DNA of 64,000 nucleotides, taken from the NCBI GenBank assembly GCA_947449005.1, contig CANFPP010000008.1, positions 1-64,000 of the forward strand, in the 5' to 3' direction. This document shows positions 45,710 to 56,665 of the stretch, piece by piece. The position numbers were made by a program, and so were the translations under genes. Every line of letters begins with the position of its first letter. Position 1 is the stretch's first letter. The DNA comes from Holosporales bacterium (GTDB lineage: Bacteria; Pseudomonadota; Alphaproteobacteria; Paracaedibacterales; CANFPP01). The notes beneath the pieces were generated by a model that saw only the letters and a list, made by a program, of their open reading frames with translations, did no database searches and was not told where the DNA came from.

Positions 45710-47265
45710 GAGGTTTTGCTCGATTTCTTAGCTAAAGTTTTTAGAGGTATTTTTTCTACTGGCTTTGTTGGAGGGGCTGTGACTTTTACTATGTTATGAC
45801 GTATGAGTAGTTTTTCGACAGATGGGTTAATCACAGATAAAAGAATAGGAGGATAGATTCCAATAACAAGAATGGGAATGGTGATTGCCGATAAACAAGT
45901 AATTTCTCTAATGTTTAGATCAAGAACAGGTTTAACATCTGAAGCTGTTACATTTAGTTTACCAAAAATTATCCGGCGATAAAGCCACAGCATGTAGGCT
46001 GCACCTAGAACCAAGCCACTTGATGCGAGAAGGGCAAACCCTGTGTTAATTTGGTAAATACCAAGCAGAACAAAAAACTCTCCAATAAAGCCGCTCGTCC
46101 CAGGGAGGCCAATTGAGGCTAGAGTTAGAATCATGAAAAACGCACTAAAGACAGGCATTAAAGTGGCAAGGCCTACATAAGCGCTGATGTCGCGCGTATG
46201 AAAGCGTTCATAAAGGAATCCAACACAAAGAAATAAACCAGCTGATATAAGGCCATGACTAATCATTTGAACAATTGATCCGGCAATGCCTTCATGCGTT
46301 AAGCTAAAAATTCCTAAAGTTACAAATCCCATGTGAGCTATGGACGAATAAGCGATTAATTTTTTTAAGTCTTTTTGCACAAGAGTGACTAGAGAAATAT
46401 AAATGATCGCAATAACACTGAGCGTAAAAATGAAAGGGGCAAAATATTCTGATGCGTGAGGGAGAATCGGGAGAGTGAGACGCAAAAAACCATAGCCACC
46501 CATTTTAATGAGAACACCTGCTAGAATAACAGATCCTGCTGTTGGAGCTTCAACGTGCGCATCAGGCAGCCAAGTATGGAATGGCCACATCGGTATTTTT
46601 ACGGCGAAAGAGACGAAAAATGCAAGCCACAACCATTTTTGAGTTTCAAAAGATATTGTCAAATCAATAGCTGCTTGTAAGTCGGAGGTACCCGTTTCTG
46701 AAAATAATTTAATCAGAGCAAGTAACATAAGGACAGACCCTAAAAGAGTATAGAGAAAGAACTTAAAGCAAGCATAGATTCGACGCTCTCCTCCCCAAAT
46801 ACCAATAATTAGAAACATTGGAATTAGTGTGCCTTCAAAGAAAACATAAAACAGCAAAAGATCAAGGGAGCAAAACATACCTATCAGGAGAGTTTCCAAA
46901 AATAAAAACGCCATCATATATTCTCGGATTCGGTTTTGAATGGAATCCCAACTAATCAAAATACAGAGAGGCGTTAAGAGCGTTGTTAGCAGGATAAAGA
47001 ACAAAGAGATTCCATCAACACCAACGTAGTAATAGATGTTGCTGCGAGTAATCCATTCGCGTTTTTCAATGAATTGATATTCAGGATTGAAGGGATCAAA
47101 ATTAAACCACAGCACTAAAGATAGCGCGAACATGACAATAGATATCCACAACGCAACATTGCGTGCGTTGCGAGCAAGAGATGTCTTTTCTCCATTGATG
47201 AGGCTAATAAATATCACACCAGTAAGGGGTAGAAAAATCAAAAGAGAGAGTAAGGGGAGTTTCAT
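45706..47265 (-). CDS. nuoM: NADH-quinone oxidoreductase subunit M
   Basis: Antiporter-like subunit of the complex I membrane arm. Typical motifs are FEGTLIPMFLIIGIWGG, FKIPMWPFHTWLPDAHVEAP-type sequence and KKLIAYSSIAHMGFV. 519 aa with a Lys-rich, Pro-rich C-terminal tail (PPTKPVEKIPLKTLAKKSSK), a little longer than usual. It sits between nuoL (7 bp gap) and nuoN (4-bp overlap). Confidence 0.96.
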   Translation of the reverse strand: MKLPLLSLLIFLPLTGVIFISLINGEKTSLARNARNVALWISIVMFALSLVLWFNFDPFNPEYQFIEKREWITRSNIYYYVGVDGISLFFILLTTLLTPLCILISWDSIQNRIREYMMAFLFLETLLIGMFCSLDLLLFYVFFEGTLIPMFLIIGIWGGERRIYACFKFFLYTLLGSVLMLLALIKLFSETGTSDLQAAIDLTISFETQKWLWLAFFVSFAVKIPMWPFHTWLPDAHVEAPTAGSVILAGVLIKMGGYGFLRLTLPILPHASEYFAPFIFTLSVIAIIYISLVTLVQKDLKKLIAYSSIAHMGFVTLGIFSLTHEGIAGSIVQMISHGLISAGLFLCVGFLYERFHTRDISAYVGLATLMPVFSAFFMILTLASIGLPGTSGFIGEFFVLLGIYQINTGFALLASSGLVLGAAYMLWLYRRIIFGKLNVTASDVKPVLDLNIREITCLSAITIPILVIGIYPPILLSVINPSVEKLLIRHNIVKVTAPPTKPVEKIPLKTLAKKSSKTS

Positions 47266-47272
47266 GAGTTTT

Positions 47273-49231
47273 TCACTTCACGTAGGTGTACAAGGCAGGA
47301 TTATATATAATTATAAAATAAATGGTAACAAGCCCAAAAATTCCAAGCAACATAGCAAAGGCATAATGGTATATATAGCCCGTTTGAAAGCGGCTAAAAA
47401 AGCGAGATGTTTTTAAGGTTAATGCCGTAAGACCGTCTGGACCTAATCTATCAATGATTTGACGATCAGCGAATTTCCACAGGATGTCACCTAAGATTAA
47501 CAATGGTCTAACAAGTGCTTTTTGATAAAGATCATCGATATACCATTTGTTGAGAAAGAACCGATATACAGGGGTGAATTTATCTACCATCAATTGTGGA
47601 ATATGGGGGTAATGAATATAGAACAAGTAAGCAAGAACGATGCCTGATAAACTGTACATAAATGGAACGTATTCAACCCAAGTTGGAACCTCTTGAAATG
47701 TCATTGTGATAATTGATTTATTCCAAGAAAATCCCCACTCTTGCTTCAAGAACCAGTGAGATCCAATAAGACCACTAAAGATAGATCCCAGGCTTAAAAA
47801 TAGTAATGGCAATCTCATAACCCAAGGTATTTCGTGCACATGGGCCATCACTTGGTCATCTGCTTTCGGTTCGCCGTGGAACACCAACATTAGTAACCTC
47901 AAAGAATATAAAGCTGTTAATGCAGCGACAATTAATCCGCACATAAAAGCAAAAAAACCAGTAATAGTGCCTGAGGCGTAAGCTGCTTCAATGATTGCAT
48001 CTTTTGAAAAATAGCCCGCAAAGAAAGGAACACCTGCAAGAGCTAAAGTACCAATCCACATCATGGTGTACGTGAACGGAATCAAACGGTATATGCCTCC
48101 CATTTTCTCCATATTTTGCTCATCAGACATTGCATGAATAACAGAGCCGGCGCTTAAGAAAAGCAGTGCCTTAAAAAAAGCATGCGTAACAAGATGGAAA
48201 AAAGCAGCAGAGTAAGCAGAGCATCCACAAGCGAACATCATATAGCCAAGCTGACTACAAGTTGAGTAAGCAATGACTCGTTTAATATCAGTTTGAGTGA
48301 GAGCAACTGTTGCAGCAAAAATGGCTGTTATGCCGCCGATGACGCACATACACTCTCGAGCAAAAGGAGCAAGCTCATAGATTGGCGACAATCTAACTAC
48401 CATAAATACACCTGCTGTTACCATCGTCGCTGCGTGAATTAAGGCAGAGACTGGTGTTGGTCCCTCCATTGCATCGGGGAGCCAAACATGTAAGCCGATT
48501 TGTGCAGATTTTCCCATTGCTCCAATAAAGAACAAACAAGCAATCAAATTGAAAGAATCAAAAGACCACCCTAAAAAAGAGTAATGAAGTTTGGGTGATT
48601 GTAAAATCGTTGGAATTTCAGTGAAAATAGTATCAAAATCAAAGGTGTGAAATATAGAAAAGACAGTACAGATTCCAAGAATAAAGCCAACATCTCCAAC
48701 TCGGTTAACAATGAAAGCTTTCATTGCTGCATTACTAGCCTTGGGACGTTCGTACCAAAAGCCAATCAATAAATATGAGGCGAATCCAACGCCTTCCCAG
48801 CCGGCAAACATTTGAAGTAAATTGGGGGCAGTTACGAGAATGAGCATGGTAAAAGTGAAGAAACTTAAGTACGCCATAAATCTTGCCAAAGATGTGTCGT
48901 GCTTCATATATCCGAGCGAATAAACATGTACAAGGAATGAAACAAACGTGACGACAAGCGTCATAACGGCGCTGAGTGAATCAATTTTCAAGCCCCAATA
49001 TGCCCTCATATGATTAATCTTAAACCACATAAACAAATTGATGGTAACGTTAATATTATCGCTTAAAACTGCCCAACACAGTGATATTGCAGCGACGAGT
49101 GATATTGTCATCATAAGGCATGTTATAGCCTGAGCTAAGCGAGGACAGTTAACTCTTCCATAAGGAACAGAGATCAAAAACCCAACTAATGGACAAAAAA
49201 CAGCGAGGATACAAGTGTGGCTTAAAAGCAA
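47273..49231 (-). CDS. nuoL: NADH-quinone oxidoreductase subunit L
   Basis: Distal antiporter-like subunit with the long lateral helix of complex I. FAGWEGVGFASYLLIGFWY, AQIGLHVWLPDAMEGPTPVS and DIKRVIAYSTCSQLGYM are typical. 652 aa, full length. It begins 4 bp after nuoK. Confidence 0.97.
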   Translation of the reverse strand: MLLSHTCILAVFCPLVGFLISVPYGRVNCPRLAQAITCLMMTISLVAAISLCWAVLSDNINVTINLFMWFKINHMRAYWGLKIDSLSAVMTLVVTFVSFLVHVYSLGYMKHDTSLARFMAYLSFFTFTMLILVTAPNLLQMFAGWEGVGFASYLLIGFWYERPKASNAAMKAFIVNRVGDVGFILGICTVFSIFHTFDFDTIFTEIPTILQSPKLHYSFLGWSFDSFNLIACLFFIGAMGKSAQIGLHVWLPDAMEGPTPVSALIHAATMVTAGVFMVVRLSPIYELAPFARECMCVIGGITAIFAATVALTQTDIKRVIAYSTCSQLGYMMFACGCSAYSAAFFHLVTHAFFKALLFLSAGSVIHAMSDEQNMEKMGGIYRLIPFTYTMMWIGTLALAGVPFFAGYFSKDAIIEAAYASGTITGFFAFMCGLIVAALTALYSLRLLMLVFHGEPKADDQVMAHVHEIPWVMRLPLLFLSLGSIFSGLIGSHWFLKQEWGFSWNKSIITMTFQEVPTWVEYVPFMYSLSGIVLAYLFYIHYPHIPQLMVDKFTPVYRFFLNKWYIDDLYQKALVRPLLILGDILWKFADRQIIDRLGPDGLTALTLKTSRFFSRFQTGYIYHYAFAMLLGIFGLVTIYFIIIYNPALYTYVK

Positions 49232-49235
49232 TTCT

Positions 49236-49547
49236 TTATCCCTTCATGACACTGGCATCGTCCACTTTTATGGTGTCGCGATTGCGGAAATAAACAACTA
49301 AAATTGCTAAGCCAATTGCAGCCTCAGCGGCGGCTACTGTTAAAACAAAAATTGAAAAAATTTGGCCAACAAGATCTTTAAGATACCAAGAAAAGGCAAC
49401 AAAATTAAGATTAACCGATAGAAGAATGAGTTCGATTGACATCAGTATAACAATTACGTTACGTCGATTGAGCAAAATCCCCCAGATACCTAATGTGAAA
49501 ACAAGAGCCGCAACAACAAGGTAATGATGAAGTGTAATCGGGCTCAT
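49236..49547 (-). CDS. nuoK: NADH-quinone oxidoreductase subunit K
   Basis: Three-helix membrane subunit, 103 aa. The motif [20 protein letters not shown] carries the conserved membrane Glu, and a second Glu follows in [13 protein letters not shown]. It overlaps nuoJ by 4 bp. Confidence 0.97.
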   Translation of the reverse strand: MSPITLHHYLVVAALVFTLGIWGILLNRRNVIVILMSIELILLSVNLNFVAFSWYLKDLVGQIFSIFVLTVAAAEAAIGLAILVVYFRNRDTIKVDDASVMKG

Positions 49548-50155
49548 AATTTGATTCCTGTTTTAAATGGAACTTTTACGATTTCCAATGTGTTCTCTTT
49601 ATTGCGCCTCATTTGCTCTTCATAATTTTGTTTTTTTGCGGTTGAAGTGCCTCGAATTGTTAGAACAATTGTGCCGATCATGGCAACCAGTAAGATCACG
49701 CCAGAAATTTGGAAAATATAAAAATAATGCGTATAAATTTGTTCGCCAATTGCATGGGTGTTTGTGGGGACTGTTGTGATTGGCAGAGAGATAACGTCAT
49801 GCGCTCTTAAAGAGGGAGACCAATTCCATCCAATAGTTACTAATTCTATGGCAAGAATGATGCCGATAAAACAACCAACCGTAAAATACTTAGCCATAGT
49901 GCGTCGTAATTTTTGTGTATCGACATCTAGCATCATCACCATAAAAAGAAAGAGAACGGCAACGGATCCTACATATACAATGATAAGAATCATGGCGAGC
50001 AATTCAGCGCCAGCAAGTAGGAATAGTCCAGCGGCATTAAAAAAAGCTAGAATCAAAAATAAAACCGAATGAACAGGGTTGCGGCCACCAACAACCATAG
50101 CAGACGCAAAAATTAAGACAGTTGAAAATAGATAAAATAAAATGCTTTGTGCCAC
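49544..50155 (-). CDS. nuoJ: NADH-quinone oxidoreductase subunit J
   Basis: Five-helix membrane subunit near the quinone site, 203 aa. [20 protein letters not shown] and [18 protein letters not shown] are characteristic. It follows nuoI with 15 bp between. Confidence 0.95.
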   Translation of the reverse strand: MAQSILFYLFSTVLIFASAMVVGGRNPVHSVLFLILAFFNAAGLFLLAGAELLAMILIIVYVGSVAVLFLFMVMMLDVDTQKLRRTMAKYFTVGCFIGIILAIELVTIGWNWSPSLRAHDVISLPITTVPTNTHAIGEQIYTHYFYIFQISGVILLVAMIGTIVLTIRGTSTAKKQNYEEQMRRNKENTLEIVKVPFKTGIKL

Positions 50156-50170
50156 GTCTTAAATTCGCTC

Positions 50171-50671
50171 CTATCGATGTTTAGAGTCAACTGCTAAATT
50201 ATGAGCAATTTCATGTTCCCATCGATCTCCATTGTCCAATAGTCTTTGTTTATTGTATAGCAGTTCTTCATGCGTATAGGTTGAAAATTCAAAGTTTGGA
50301 CCTTCAACGATGGCATCGACTGGGCAAGCTTCTTCGCAAAGGCCGCAGTAAATACATTTTGTCATATCTAGGTCAAAGCGTGTGGTCCGGCGGCTGCCAT
50401 CATCCCGTTCATCTGTTTCGATTACAATCGCTTGGGCGGGGCAAATAGCTTCGCAGAGCTTACAACCAATGCATCTTTCTTCACCGCTAGGATAGCGACG
50501 CAAGGCGTGTTCTCCTCGGAACCTTGGGCTTATGGCACCTTTCTCAAAGGGGTATTTAATCGTGACTTTTGGTTTGAACATATAGGTTAGCGTTAGCCAC
50601 ATGCCATGCAGAATATCAAGCAGGAGCCACGAGCGTAACCACAAAAATAAAGAGGAAAAAAAAGGATTCAT
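50171..50671 (-). CDS. nuoI: NADH-quinone oxidoreductase subunit I
   Basis: Peripheral-arm subunit with two [4Fe-4S] clusters: [12 protein letters not shown] and [12 protein letters not shown]. 166 aa. [20 protein letters not shown] fits the alphaproteobacterial/mitochondrial type. It lies between nuoH and nuoJ. Confidence 0.97.
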   Translation of the reverse strand: MNPFFSSLFLWLRSWLLLDILHGMWLTLTYMFKPKVTIKYPFEKGAISPRFRGEHALRRYPSGEERCIGCKLCEAICPAQAIVIETDERDDGSRRTTRFDLDMTKCIYCGLCEEACPVDAIVEGPNFEFSTYTHEELLYNKQRLLDNGDRWEHEIAHNLAVDSKHR

Positions 50672-50685
50672 ATTCTATTAATACC

Positions 50686-51687
50686 TTAAGGTAGCCAGTC
50701 CATGTAGAGCAATACGCCAGCTGTTAAGACGAGCCAAGCTAGAGAAAATGGTAAAAATACTTTCCAACCAAGTCGCATTAACTGATCGTAACGATAGCGT
50801 GGTAAGGTTGCTCGAATCCACAGAAATAAGAATAAAAAGAATGAAATTTTGCAAATAAACCAAAAAGGCCCAGGAATCCAAGATAAAAATTGAGCCGGTG
50901 GCAACCATCCCCCAAAAAAGAGAATGGTGGTAATGCCGCTGAGTAGAATCATATTGGCGTACTCCCCTAGAAAGAAGAGTGCAAAAGGAAGGGATGAGTA
51001 TTCCACATGATACCCACCAGCTAATTCTGCCTCTGCTTCTGGAAGATCAAAGGGGGAGCGATTTGCTTCGGCCAAACAAGAAATAAAGAAAACCACAAAC
51101 ATTGGAAATAGTGGAATAAAAAACCAATGCTTTTGTTGAGCAAGGACGATGTCGGTCAAATTAAGAGAGCCAGAACAAAGAAGGACAGAAACGATGGTAA
51201 GGCCAATGGAAACTTCATAAGAAATCATCTGGGCTGCTGAACGTAAAGCCCCTAAAAATGCATATTTAGAATTACTCGCCCATCCTGCAATTATGATTCC
51301 ATAGACGCTTAGCGAGGAAATCGCAAATAAATACAAAACACCAACGTTAATGTTGGCTAGCACAGTCCCTTGATCAAAGGGAATGACAGCCCACGCTGCT
51401 AGGCTGAGACTAAAGGTTAAAATAGGGGCAAAAATGAATAATATTTTGTTGGCGGCATAGGGGATAATTGTTTCTTTGTGGAGAAGTTTTAGGCCATCTG
51501 CAATGGGCTGTAGTAACCCAAAAGGGCCAACGACATTTGGCCCGACGCGAAGTTGCATTGCGGCAATAACTTTTCTTTCTACAAAAGTTAAATAAGCAAC
51601 GGCGAGAATTAAGGGAACGACAAGAAGTAAGATTTTTCCAGCAATGAGAAGCACGGTTAATGCGTGGATTAGGAGTGCACTACCCAT
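50686..51687 (-). CDS. nuoH: NADH-quinone oxidoreductase subunit H
   Basis: Eight-helix membrane subunit that forms much of the quinone chamber; 333 aa. [39 protein letters not shown] and [15 protein letters not shown] are conserved motifs. It overlaps nuoG by 8 bp. Confidence 0.97.
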   Translation of the reverse strand: MGSALLIHALTVLLIAGKILLLVVPLILAVAYLTFVERKVIAAMQLRVGPNVVGPFGLLQPIADGLKLLHKETIIPYAANKILFIFAPILTFSLSLAAWAVIPFDQGTVLANINVGVLYLFAISSLSVYGIIIAGWASNSKYAFLGALRSAAQMISYEVSIGLTIVSVLLCSGSLNLTDIVLAQQKHWFFIPLFPMFVVFFISCLAEANRSPFDLPEAEAELAGGYHVEYSSLPFALFFLGEYANMILLSGITTILFFGGWLPPAQFLSWIPGPFWFICKISFFLFLFLWIRATLPRYRYDQLMRLGWKVFLPFSLAWLVLTAGVLLYMDWLP

Positions 51688-53731
51688 GATTGATCGCCAT
51701 TGCTTCAGCTGAACAATTTGCCATTGTTTCAGAATGACGACTAATGGGGTCCGTCATATAAAAATTATTGATAGATGATTTAAAGGGCATTGCGCTTAAT
51801 CTTTCTGATGTCTTGCCTTCAAAGTGCTGCCAAGGAGCTGGAATTGTTTCATCTATGTGCGAAAAGGTTGAGCTGATTTTTCCTAATCGTTCTCTGAGTT
51901 GCTCGATTGTGTCAAAAGCCAAAGGGTGACCTAGAACGTCAGAAAGAGCTCTGATAATTTTCCAATCTTCTTTTGCTTGACCGGGAGGATTTACGGCAAG
52001 AACAGCACGCTGTGGTCTGCCTTCAGTATTGACATAAGTGGCATTTTTCTCTGTATAGGCGGCCCCTGGTAAAACAACATCTGCACGATGTGCACCAGCA
52101 TCACCATGATGCCCTTGATAGATAACAAATGTATCTGCCAATTGATTCATAGGAATTTCGTCTGCCCCTAAAAGATAAACAACTTTTATGTCGCCATTTC
52201 TGCAAGCAGATAGAATGTTTGTAATATTAAACCCTTCCGTCTTCGGAACAAATCCAATATCTAAACCACCAACGCGTGCCGCAGCTGTGTGTAATATATT
52301 ATATCCATTCCACTCATTGGTAATGAGTCCATATTTTTCTGCAATCCCTTGGCAAAGCTGTATGATATTTATGCTGTCGCGGCGGTTAAGACCCGCTTGG
52401 CCTAAAATCATCATAGGAGATTTTGCAGCCTTTAGATTTTTAACAAAAGGATGTGTGCCGTCATGAATTTCTTTAAGCGTGCGAGCTTGATCACCAAGAA
52501 GATAGTAGGGGTAGTTTAAATCAATTTGTGACCCAATAAGACCAACTGTAAATCCACCCATTAAATAGCGTTTACGCAAACGTGCATTAATTAAAGGAGC
52601 TTCAACACGAGGATTTGAGGCTACAATCAAAGCAAGATCAGCAGATTCAATGCCGGCAATTGTTGTGTTGAAGAGATAATGACAACGCGAATGAGTGGGG
52701 AGATAAGATCCATCTTGACGACACTCTAAATGAGGAATTCCAAGTGATTCCATTAATTCTTTTAAGGCGAGCATAGCTTCGCAATCGATAAGATCGCCTG
52801 CAATGGCAGCGATTTCTTGAGGAGAAACAGATTGAATTTTATCGCGGATTGCTACAAAAGCTTCATCCCAACTGCAAGGCTCTAATTTTCCATTGCGACG
52901 CAAATAAGGAGAATCGAGGCGTTGTTTTTTGAGGCCGTCACAGGCAAATCGAGTGCGATCACTGATCCATTCTTCATTGATGTCTTCATGAAGGCGAGGC
53001 AGGATTCGCATCACTTCACGGCCACGACTATCAATGCGTATGTTCGAGCCAACAGCATCCATAACATCAATGCTCTCGGTTTTTGTTAATTCCCAGCTAC
53101 GGCCATGAAACGCATAAGGTTTGCTGGTTAAGGCGCCAACAGGGCAAATATCAATCATATTTCCTGAGAGTTCTGATGTGATTGCCTTTTGCAAATAACT
53201 GGTGATCTCAAGATTTTCACCGCGCCCTAAGGTTCCTATTTCTGGCGCACCAGCAATTTCATCAGCAAAGCGAATGCAGCGCGTACAATGAATACAACGC
53301 GTCATGATAGGCTTAATCAAAGGCCCCATATGTTTTTCTTTAACAGCGCGTTTATTCAAATCAAAACGACTTTTGTCAGATCCATAGTTGAGCGTAATAT
53401 CTTGTAAATCGCATTCCCCTGCCTGATCGCAGATAGGGCAATCTAATGGGTGATTAATGAGCAGAAACTCCAAATTTCCTTTACGCGCTTTTTCAACCAT
53501 TGGGGTGTTGGTATGAACAATCATTCCCTCGATTGCAGGCATAGCGCAACTGGCTACGGGCTTTGAACTGTGATCAACTTCAACTAAACACATGCGGCAA
53601 TTTCCGGCAATTGAAAGTCGAGAGTGATAGCAAAACACAGGAACTTCAATATTTAACTGTTCACAGGCTTGTAATATTGTTGTTCCAGGTTCAACTGTGA
53701 CAGATGTGTTGTTGATGACGAGTGTAACCAT
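51680..53731 (-). CDS. nuoG: NADH-quinone oxidoreductase subunit G
   Basis: Iron-sulfur subunit of the peripheral arm, 683 aa. An N-terminal [2Fe-2S] domain ([17 protein letters not shown]), the [18 protein letters not shown] cluster motif and [10 protein letters not shown] precede a molybdopterin-oxidoreductase-like C-terminal region that has lost its cofactor role. The length matches the alphaproteobacterial form. Confidence 0.96.
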   Translation of the reverse strand: MVTLVINNTSVTVEPGTTILQACEQLNIEVPVFCYHSRLSIAGNCRMCLVEVDHSSKPVASCAMPAIEGMIVHTNTPMVEKARKGNLEFLLINHPLDCPICDQAGECDLQDITLNYGSDKSRFDLNKRAVKEKHMGPLIKPIMTRCIHCTRCIRFADEIAGAPEIGTLGRGENLEITSYLQKAITSELSGNMIDICPVGALTSKPYAFHGRSWELTKTESIDVMDAVGSNIRIDSRGREVMRILPRLHEDINEEWISDRTRFACDGLKKQRLDSPYLRRNGKLEPCSWDEAFVAIRDKIQSVSPQEIAAIAGDLIDCEAMLALKELMESLGIPHLECRQDGSYLPTHSRCHYLFNTTIAGIESADLALIVASNPRVEAPLINARLRKRYLMGGFTVGLIGSQIDLNYPYYLLGDQARTLKEIHDGTHPFVKNLKAAKSPMMILGQAGLNRRDSINIIQLCQGIAEKYGLITNEWNGYNILHTAAARVGGLDIGFVPKTEGFNITNILSACRNGDIKVVYLLGADEIPMNQLADTFVIYQGHHGDAGAHRADVVLPGAAYTEKNATYVNTEGRPQRAVLAVNPPGQAKEDWKIIRALSDVLGHPLAFDTIEQLRERLGKISSTFSHIDETIPAPWQHFEGKTSERLSAMPFKSSINNFYMTDPISRHSETMANCSAEAMAINHG

Positions 53732-53746
53732 AATCGCTGTCTTTAC

Positions 53747-55024
53747 TTATAAAATTGTTGCTTTTGATGCAAGGCGAATTCGATTCTCAATTTCCCCTCG
53801 AAAGTGGCGTATTAACCCTTGAACTGGCCATGCGGCAGCATCTCCTAAGGCACAAATTGTATGGCCTTCAATTTGATGGGTTACTTCTTCCAAAAGGTCT
53901 ATATCGCTTTCTTTCGCGCTACCTTTACTAAGTCTCACCATCATACGCCATATCCAACCAGTTCCTTCTCTGCAGGGCGAGCATTGGCCGCAGCTTTCAT
54001 CCATATAAAACTTACTTAAGCGAGCGATGGCTTTAATGATGTCGGTTGATTTGTCCATGACAATAACACCCGCTGTTCCAAGACCTGAGTGTACCTGCTT
54101 TAAGCTATCAAAATCCATAAGAACCGTATCACAGATGTTTTTCGGAATTAAAGCCACAGAAGACCCTCCCGGAATGACGGCTTTCAAATTTTGCCACCCG
54201 CCGCGCACACCGCCGGCATATCTATCGATTAATTCACGTAAAGGAATGCCCATCGCTTCTTCAACATTGCAGGGCTTATTAACGTGGCCTGAGATACAAA
54301 ATATTTTTGTACCTGTGTTGTGAGGCGTTCCAATTTTCGTAAACCAAGAAGCGCCACGCCGTAAAATCGTTGGAACGACAGCGATGGTTTCAACATTATT
54401 GACAGTTGTAGGGCAGCCATATAATCCAATTTGCGCAGGAAATGGTGGTTTTAGACGCGGCATTCCTTTTCGACCCTCTAGGCTTTCGAGAAGAGCAGAT
54501 TCTTCACCGCATATATAGGCTCCGGCACCACGGTGAATATAAAGATCAAAATCCCATCCTGATTTCGCGGCATTCTTCCCAAGCAGTTTCGCCGCATAAG
54601 CTTCATCAATTGCAGCTTGTAGGCGTTCTGCTTCTCTGTAGTATTCACCTCGAACATAAATATATCCGACGTGTGCACCAATGGCAGCGCCTGCAATAAG
54701 GCAGCCCTCAATTAGCTTATGGGGCTCATTTCTTAAGATATCGCGATCTTTACAAGTTCCGGGCTCACTTTCGTCTGCATTAACAACAAGATACGAGGGT
54801 TTATCGCTTTCTTGTGGCATGAATGACCACTTTACACCGGTAGAAAATCCAGCCCCACCGCGACCTCTTAATTCAGATTTTGTGATCTCTTGAACAATCC
54901 ATGCTCTGCCTTTGGCGATGATTTCTTTTGTTTTGTCCCAATCTCCACGGGCTTTAGCTTCCTTAAGGGAGTCAGGATTTTCTCCGTAAAGATTGGTGAA
55001 AATGCGATCTCGATTATGAAGCAT
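53747..55024 (-). CDS. nuoF: NADH-quinone oxidoreductase subunit F
   Basis: NADH- and FMN-binding subunit, 425 aa. The glycine-rich [15 protein letters not shown] binds nucleotide, [17 protein letters not shown] is FMN-related, and the [4Fe-4S] site is [12 protein letters not shown] plus a downstream Cys. It overlaps nuoE by 11 bp. Confidence 0.97.
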   Translation of the reverse strand: MLHNRDRIFTNLYGENPDSLKEAKARGDWDKTKEIIAKGRAWIVQEITKSELRGRGGAGFSTGVKWSFMPQESDKPSYLVVNADESEPGTCKDRDILRNEPHKLIEGCLIAGAAIGAHVGYIYVRGEYYREAERLQAAIDEAYAAKLLGKNAAKSGWDFDLYIHRGAGAYICGEESALLESLEGRKGMPRLKPPFPAQIGLYGCPTTVNNVETIAVVPTILRRGASWFTKIGTPHNTGTKIFCISGHVNKPCNVEEAMGIPLRELIDRYAGGVRGGWQNLKAVIPGGSSVALIPKNICDTVLMDFDSLKQVHSGLGTAGVIVMDKSTDIIKAIARLSKFYMDESCGQCSPCREGTGWIWRMMVRLSKGSAKESDIDLLEEVTHQIEGHTICALGDAAAWPVQGLIRHFRGEIENRIRLASKATIL

Positions 55025-55631
55025 TGGATTTTTTTGATTTAGAGTTGAATAATTCTAATTGAGTTATTGGGGGAGTTACTATCGGTTCTGACCCATGGCG
55101 GCCAATTGTTGATCCAGGTGTTGTTGGGGTGCCGCTTGCTAAATTCTCCAGTAAATAGGTTACTGTTTGAGGGGTTAGATCTTCATAAAAATCATCATTG
55201 ATTTGAACGACAGGTGCGTTAACGCAGGCTCCTAAACACTCAACCTCTATAAGGCTGAACTGTGCATCGTTGGTGACTTGTCCTTTGCAGATGTCTAATT
55301 GCCGCTCGCAAGCAGAAAGAATTTCCTCTGCTCCTCTGAGAGCGCAGGGAGTTGTTCCGCAAACTTGTACGTGATATTTCCCGACCGGCTTTAGATTAAA
55401 CATGGTGTAAAATGAGGCAACTTCAAGAGCGCGAATTGTCGGCATTCCCAGCATAAGAGCAACGTATTCAATAGCCTGATGCGGAAGCCATCCTCCGCAT
55501 TGGCGCTGAGCTAGATCAAGTAAAGGCAATATTGCGCTTTGCTGCCGTCCTTTCGGATAGCGCTCAATAAATATTTTAGCTTTTTCCTGGTTTTCAGGTG
55601 TAAAAATAAAAGTGTGTGGCAAAGCTAGCAA
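55014..55631 (-). CDS. nuoE: NADH-quinone oxidoreductase subunit E
   Basis: [2Fe-2S] thioredoxin-like subunit, 205 aa. Cluster ligands lie in [11 protein letters not shown] and [11 protein letters not shown]. The C-terminal 45 residues ([17 protein letters not shown]) are an extension like that of other alphaproteobacterial NuoE. It is the first gene of this nuo operon; nuoABCD are not upstream, where a LuxR gene diverges instead. A 24-bp palindrome sits about 50 bp before its start codon. Confidence 0.95.
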   Translation of the reverse strand: MLALPHTFIFTPENQEKAKIFIERYPKGRQQSAILPLLDLAQRQCGGWLPHQAIEYVALMLGMPTIRALEVASFYTMFNLKPVGKYHVQVCGTTPCALRGAEEILSACERQLDICKGQVTNDAQFSLIEVECLGACVNAPVVQINDDFYEDLTPQTVTYLLENLASGTPTTPGSTIGRHGSEPIVTPPITQLELFNSKSKKSNAS

Positions 55632-55681
55632 TGTTTTAAATTCTACCCGTCAATCAAAACTTATATTTTTCATCATAATCA

Positions 55682-55705
55682 TTAGACCTGCGATCGCAAG
55701 TCTAA
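55682..55705. promoter_or_regulatory. lux-box-like 24-bp palindrome between nuoE and luxR
   Basis: TTAGACCTGCGATCGC followed by AAGTCTAA is an inverted repeat over 24 bp with a single mismatched pair. Its size and dyad resemble LuxR-family binding sites (about 20 bp). It lies 51 bp before the nuoE start and 95 bp before the luxR start, between divergent genes. Binding by the adjacent LuxR is inference. Confidence 0.65.
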
Positions 55706-55799
55706 AGTTTAAAAATCAAAAGTTTCTGCTTGTGAAAGCTTTGTCATTATGGGATATGTCTCTCAAGGTTAAGACTTCATAAACCTACGAGAAATGTAG

Positions 55800-56636
55800 A
55801 TGTCGACATTTGAAGAAAGTGAAAACCTCTCGGCTTTAAATTATAGCCTGGATACAAAAGAGAAGCTTAACTCTATCTCTGAGGTCTTTCTTACCCCATT
55901 TGGCTTAACAACTTTTGGATATAAAAGAGTTTATAATGATGGGCACTATATGTTTCTGTCAACCAACGACCAGTGGGCTCAATATCACTATCAAAATATC
56001 CATGACCATGGAGCTTTCTTTCAAACGGCTATGAACAACACCTGTACTCAAGATTTTTATAGAGTACAGTGGCCAATTAATCCAAATGACCATTTCTTAG
56101 AGTCTTTAAATCACTTTGGAATGTGGCATGGGATAAATTTTTATAGAAGAGGGCCAGATTATTTAGAGTTATGGACATTTTCCACGAGCGTGGATCAAGC
56201 AAATGTTTCTCCTAATTATATCAATACATTAAAATATTTCGAAGAGTTCATTGCTTATTTCAACAGCAAAGCTCAAGAAATTATTAATACTAGAGAGTCT
56301 GGCAAGCTTGCTAAATTTAAAGATACTGTAATTTTTGGCACGAATGACGCCTTATTAAATAATGGCAATACTTATAAGTTTTTAAATATTTGCGATAAAA
56401 TGAAAATCGATAAGCTTATCATCAAAGGCATAACGGAAAATGTGTCTTTGACAAAGCGAGAAACTGACTGTGGAAAATTGTTGAGTGCTGGTAGAGGCAC
56501 GAAAGAGATTGCTAAAGCTTTGGACCTTTCTCCAAGAACAGTGGAGTTCTACATCAATTCAATTAAGGAAAAAACGGGATTGCATTCAAGATCTCAAATT
56601 AGAGATGCGATTCAAAATGCAGTTAAGATGTTCTAG
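55800..56636 (+). CDS. LuxR-family transcriptional regulator (solo)
   Basis: 278 aa. The C-terminal GerE/LuxR helix-turn-helix is clear at about 210-268 (LTKRETDCGKLLSAGRGTKE, then IAKALDLSPRTVEFYINSIK). The N-terminal ~190 residues (GYKRVYNDGHYMFLSTNDQW, NHFGMWHGINFYRRG) look like a PAS-type sensor rather than a canonical acyl-homoserine-lactone domain, though a distant relation cannot be excluded. No luxI-type synthase is in the window. It leads an operon with the MHS transporter, cupin and anmK, and faces nuoE across a lux-box-like site. Confidence 0.85.
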   Translation: MSTFEESENLSALNYSLDTKEKLNSISEVFLTPFGLTTFGYKRVYNDGHYMFLSTNDQWAQYHYQNIHDHGAFFQTAMNNTCTQDFYRVQWPINPNDHFLESLNHFGMWHGINFYRRGPDYLELWTFSTSVDQANVSPNYINTLKYFEEFIAYFNSKAQEIINTRESGKLAKFKDTVIFGTNDALLNNGNTYKFLNICDKMKIDKLIIKGITENVSLTKRETDCGKLLSAGRGTKEIAKALDLSPRTVEFYINSIKEKTGLHSRSQIRDAIQNAVKMF

Positions 56637-56665
56637 CTTATATCAAATAGGATAAGGGGTTTTCT

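Noticed and set aside
54442-54711. Overlapping short open frames on both strands in nuoF
   Set aside because: Shadow frames of nuoF with no ribosome-binding sites.
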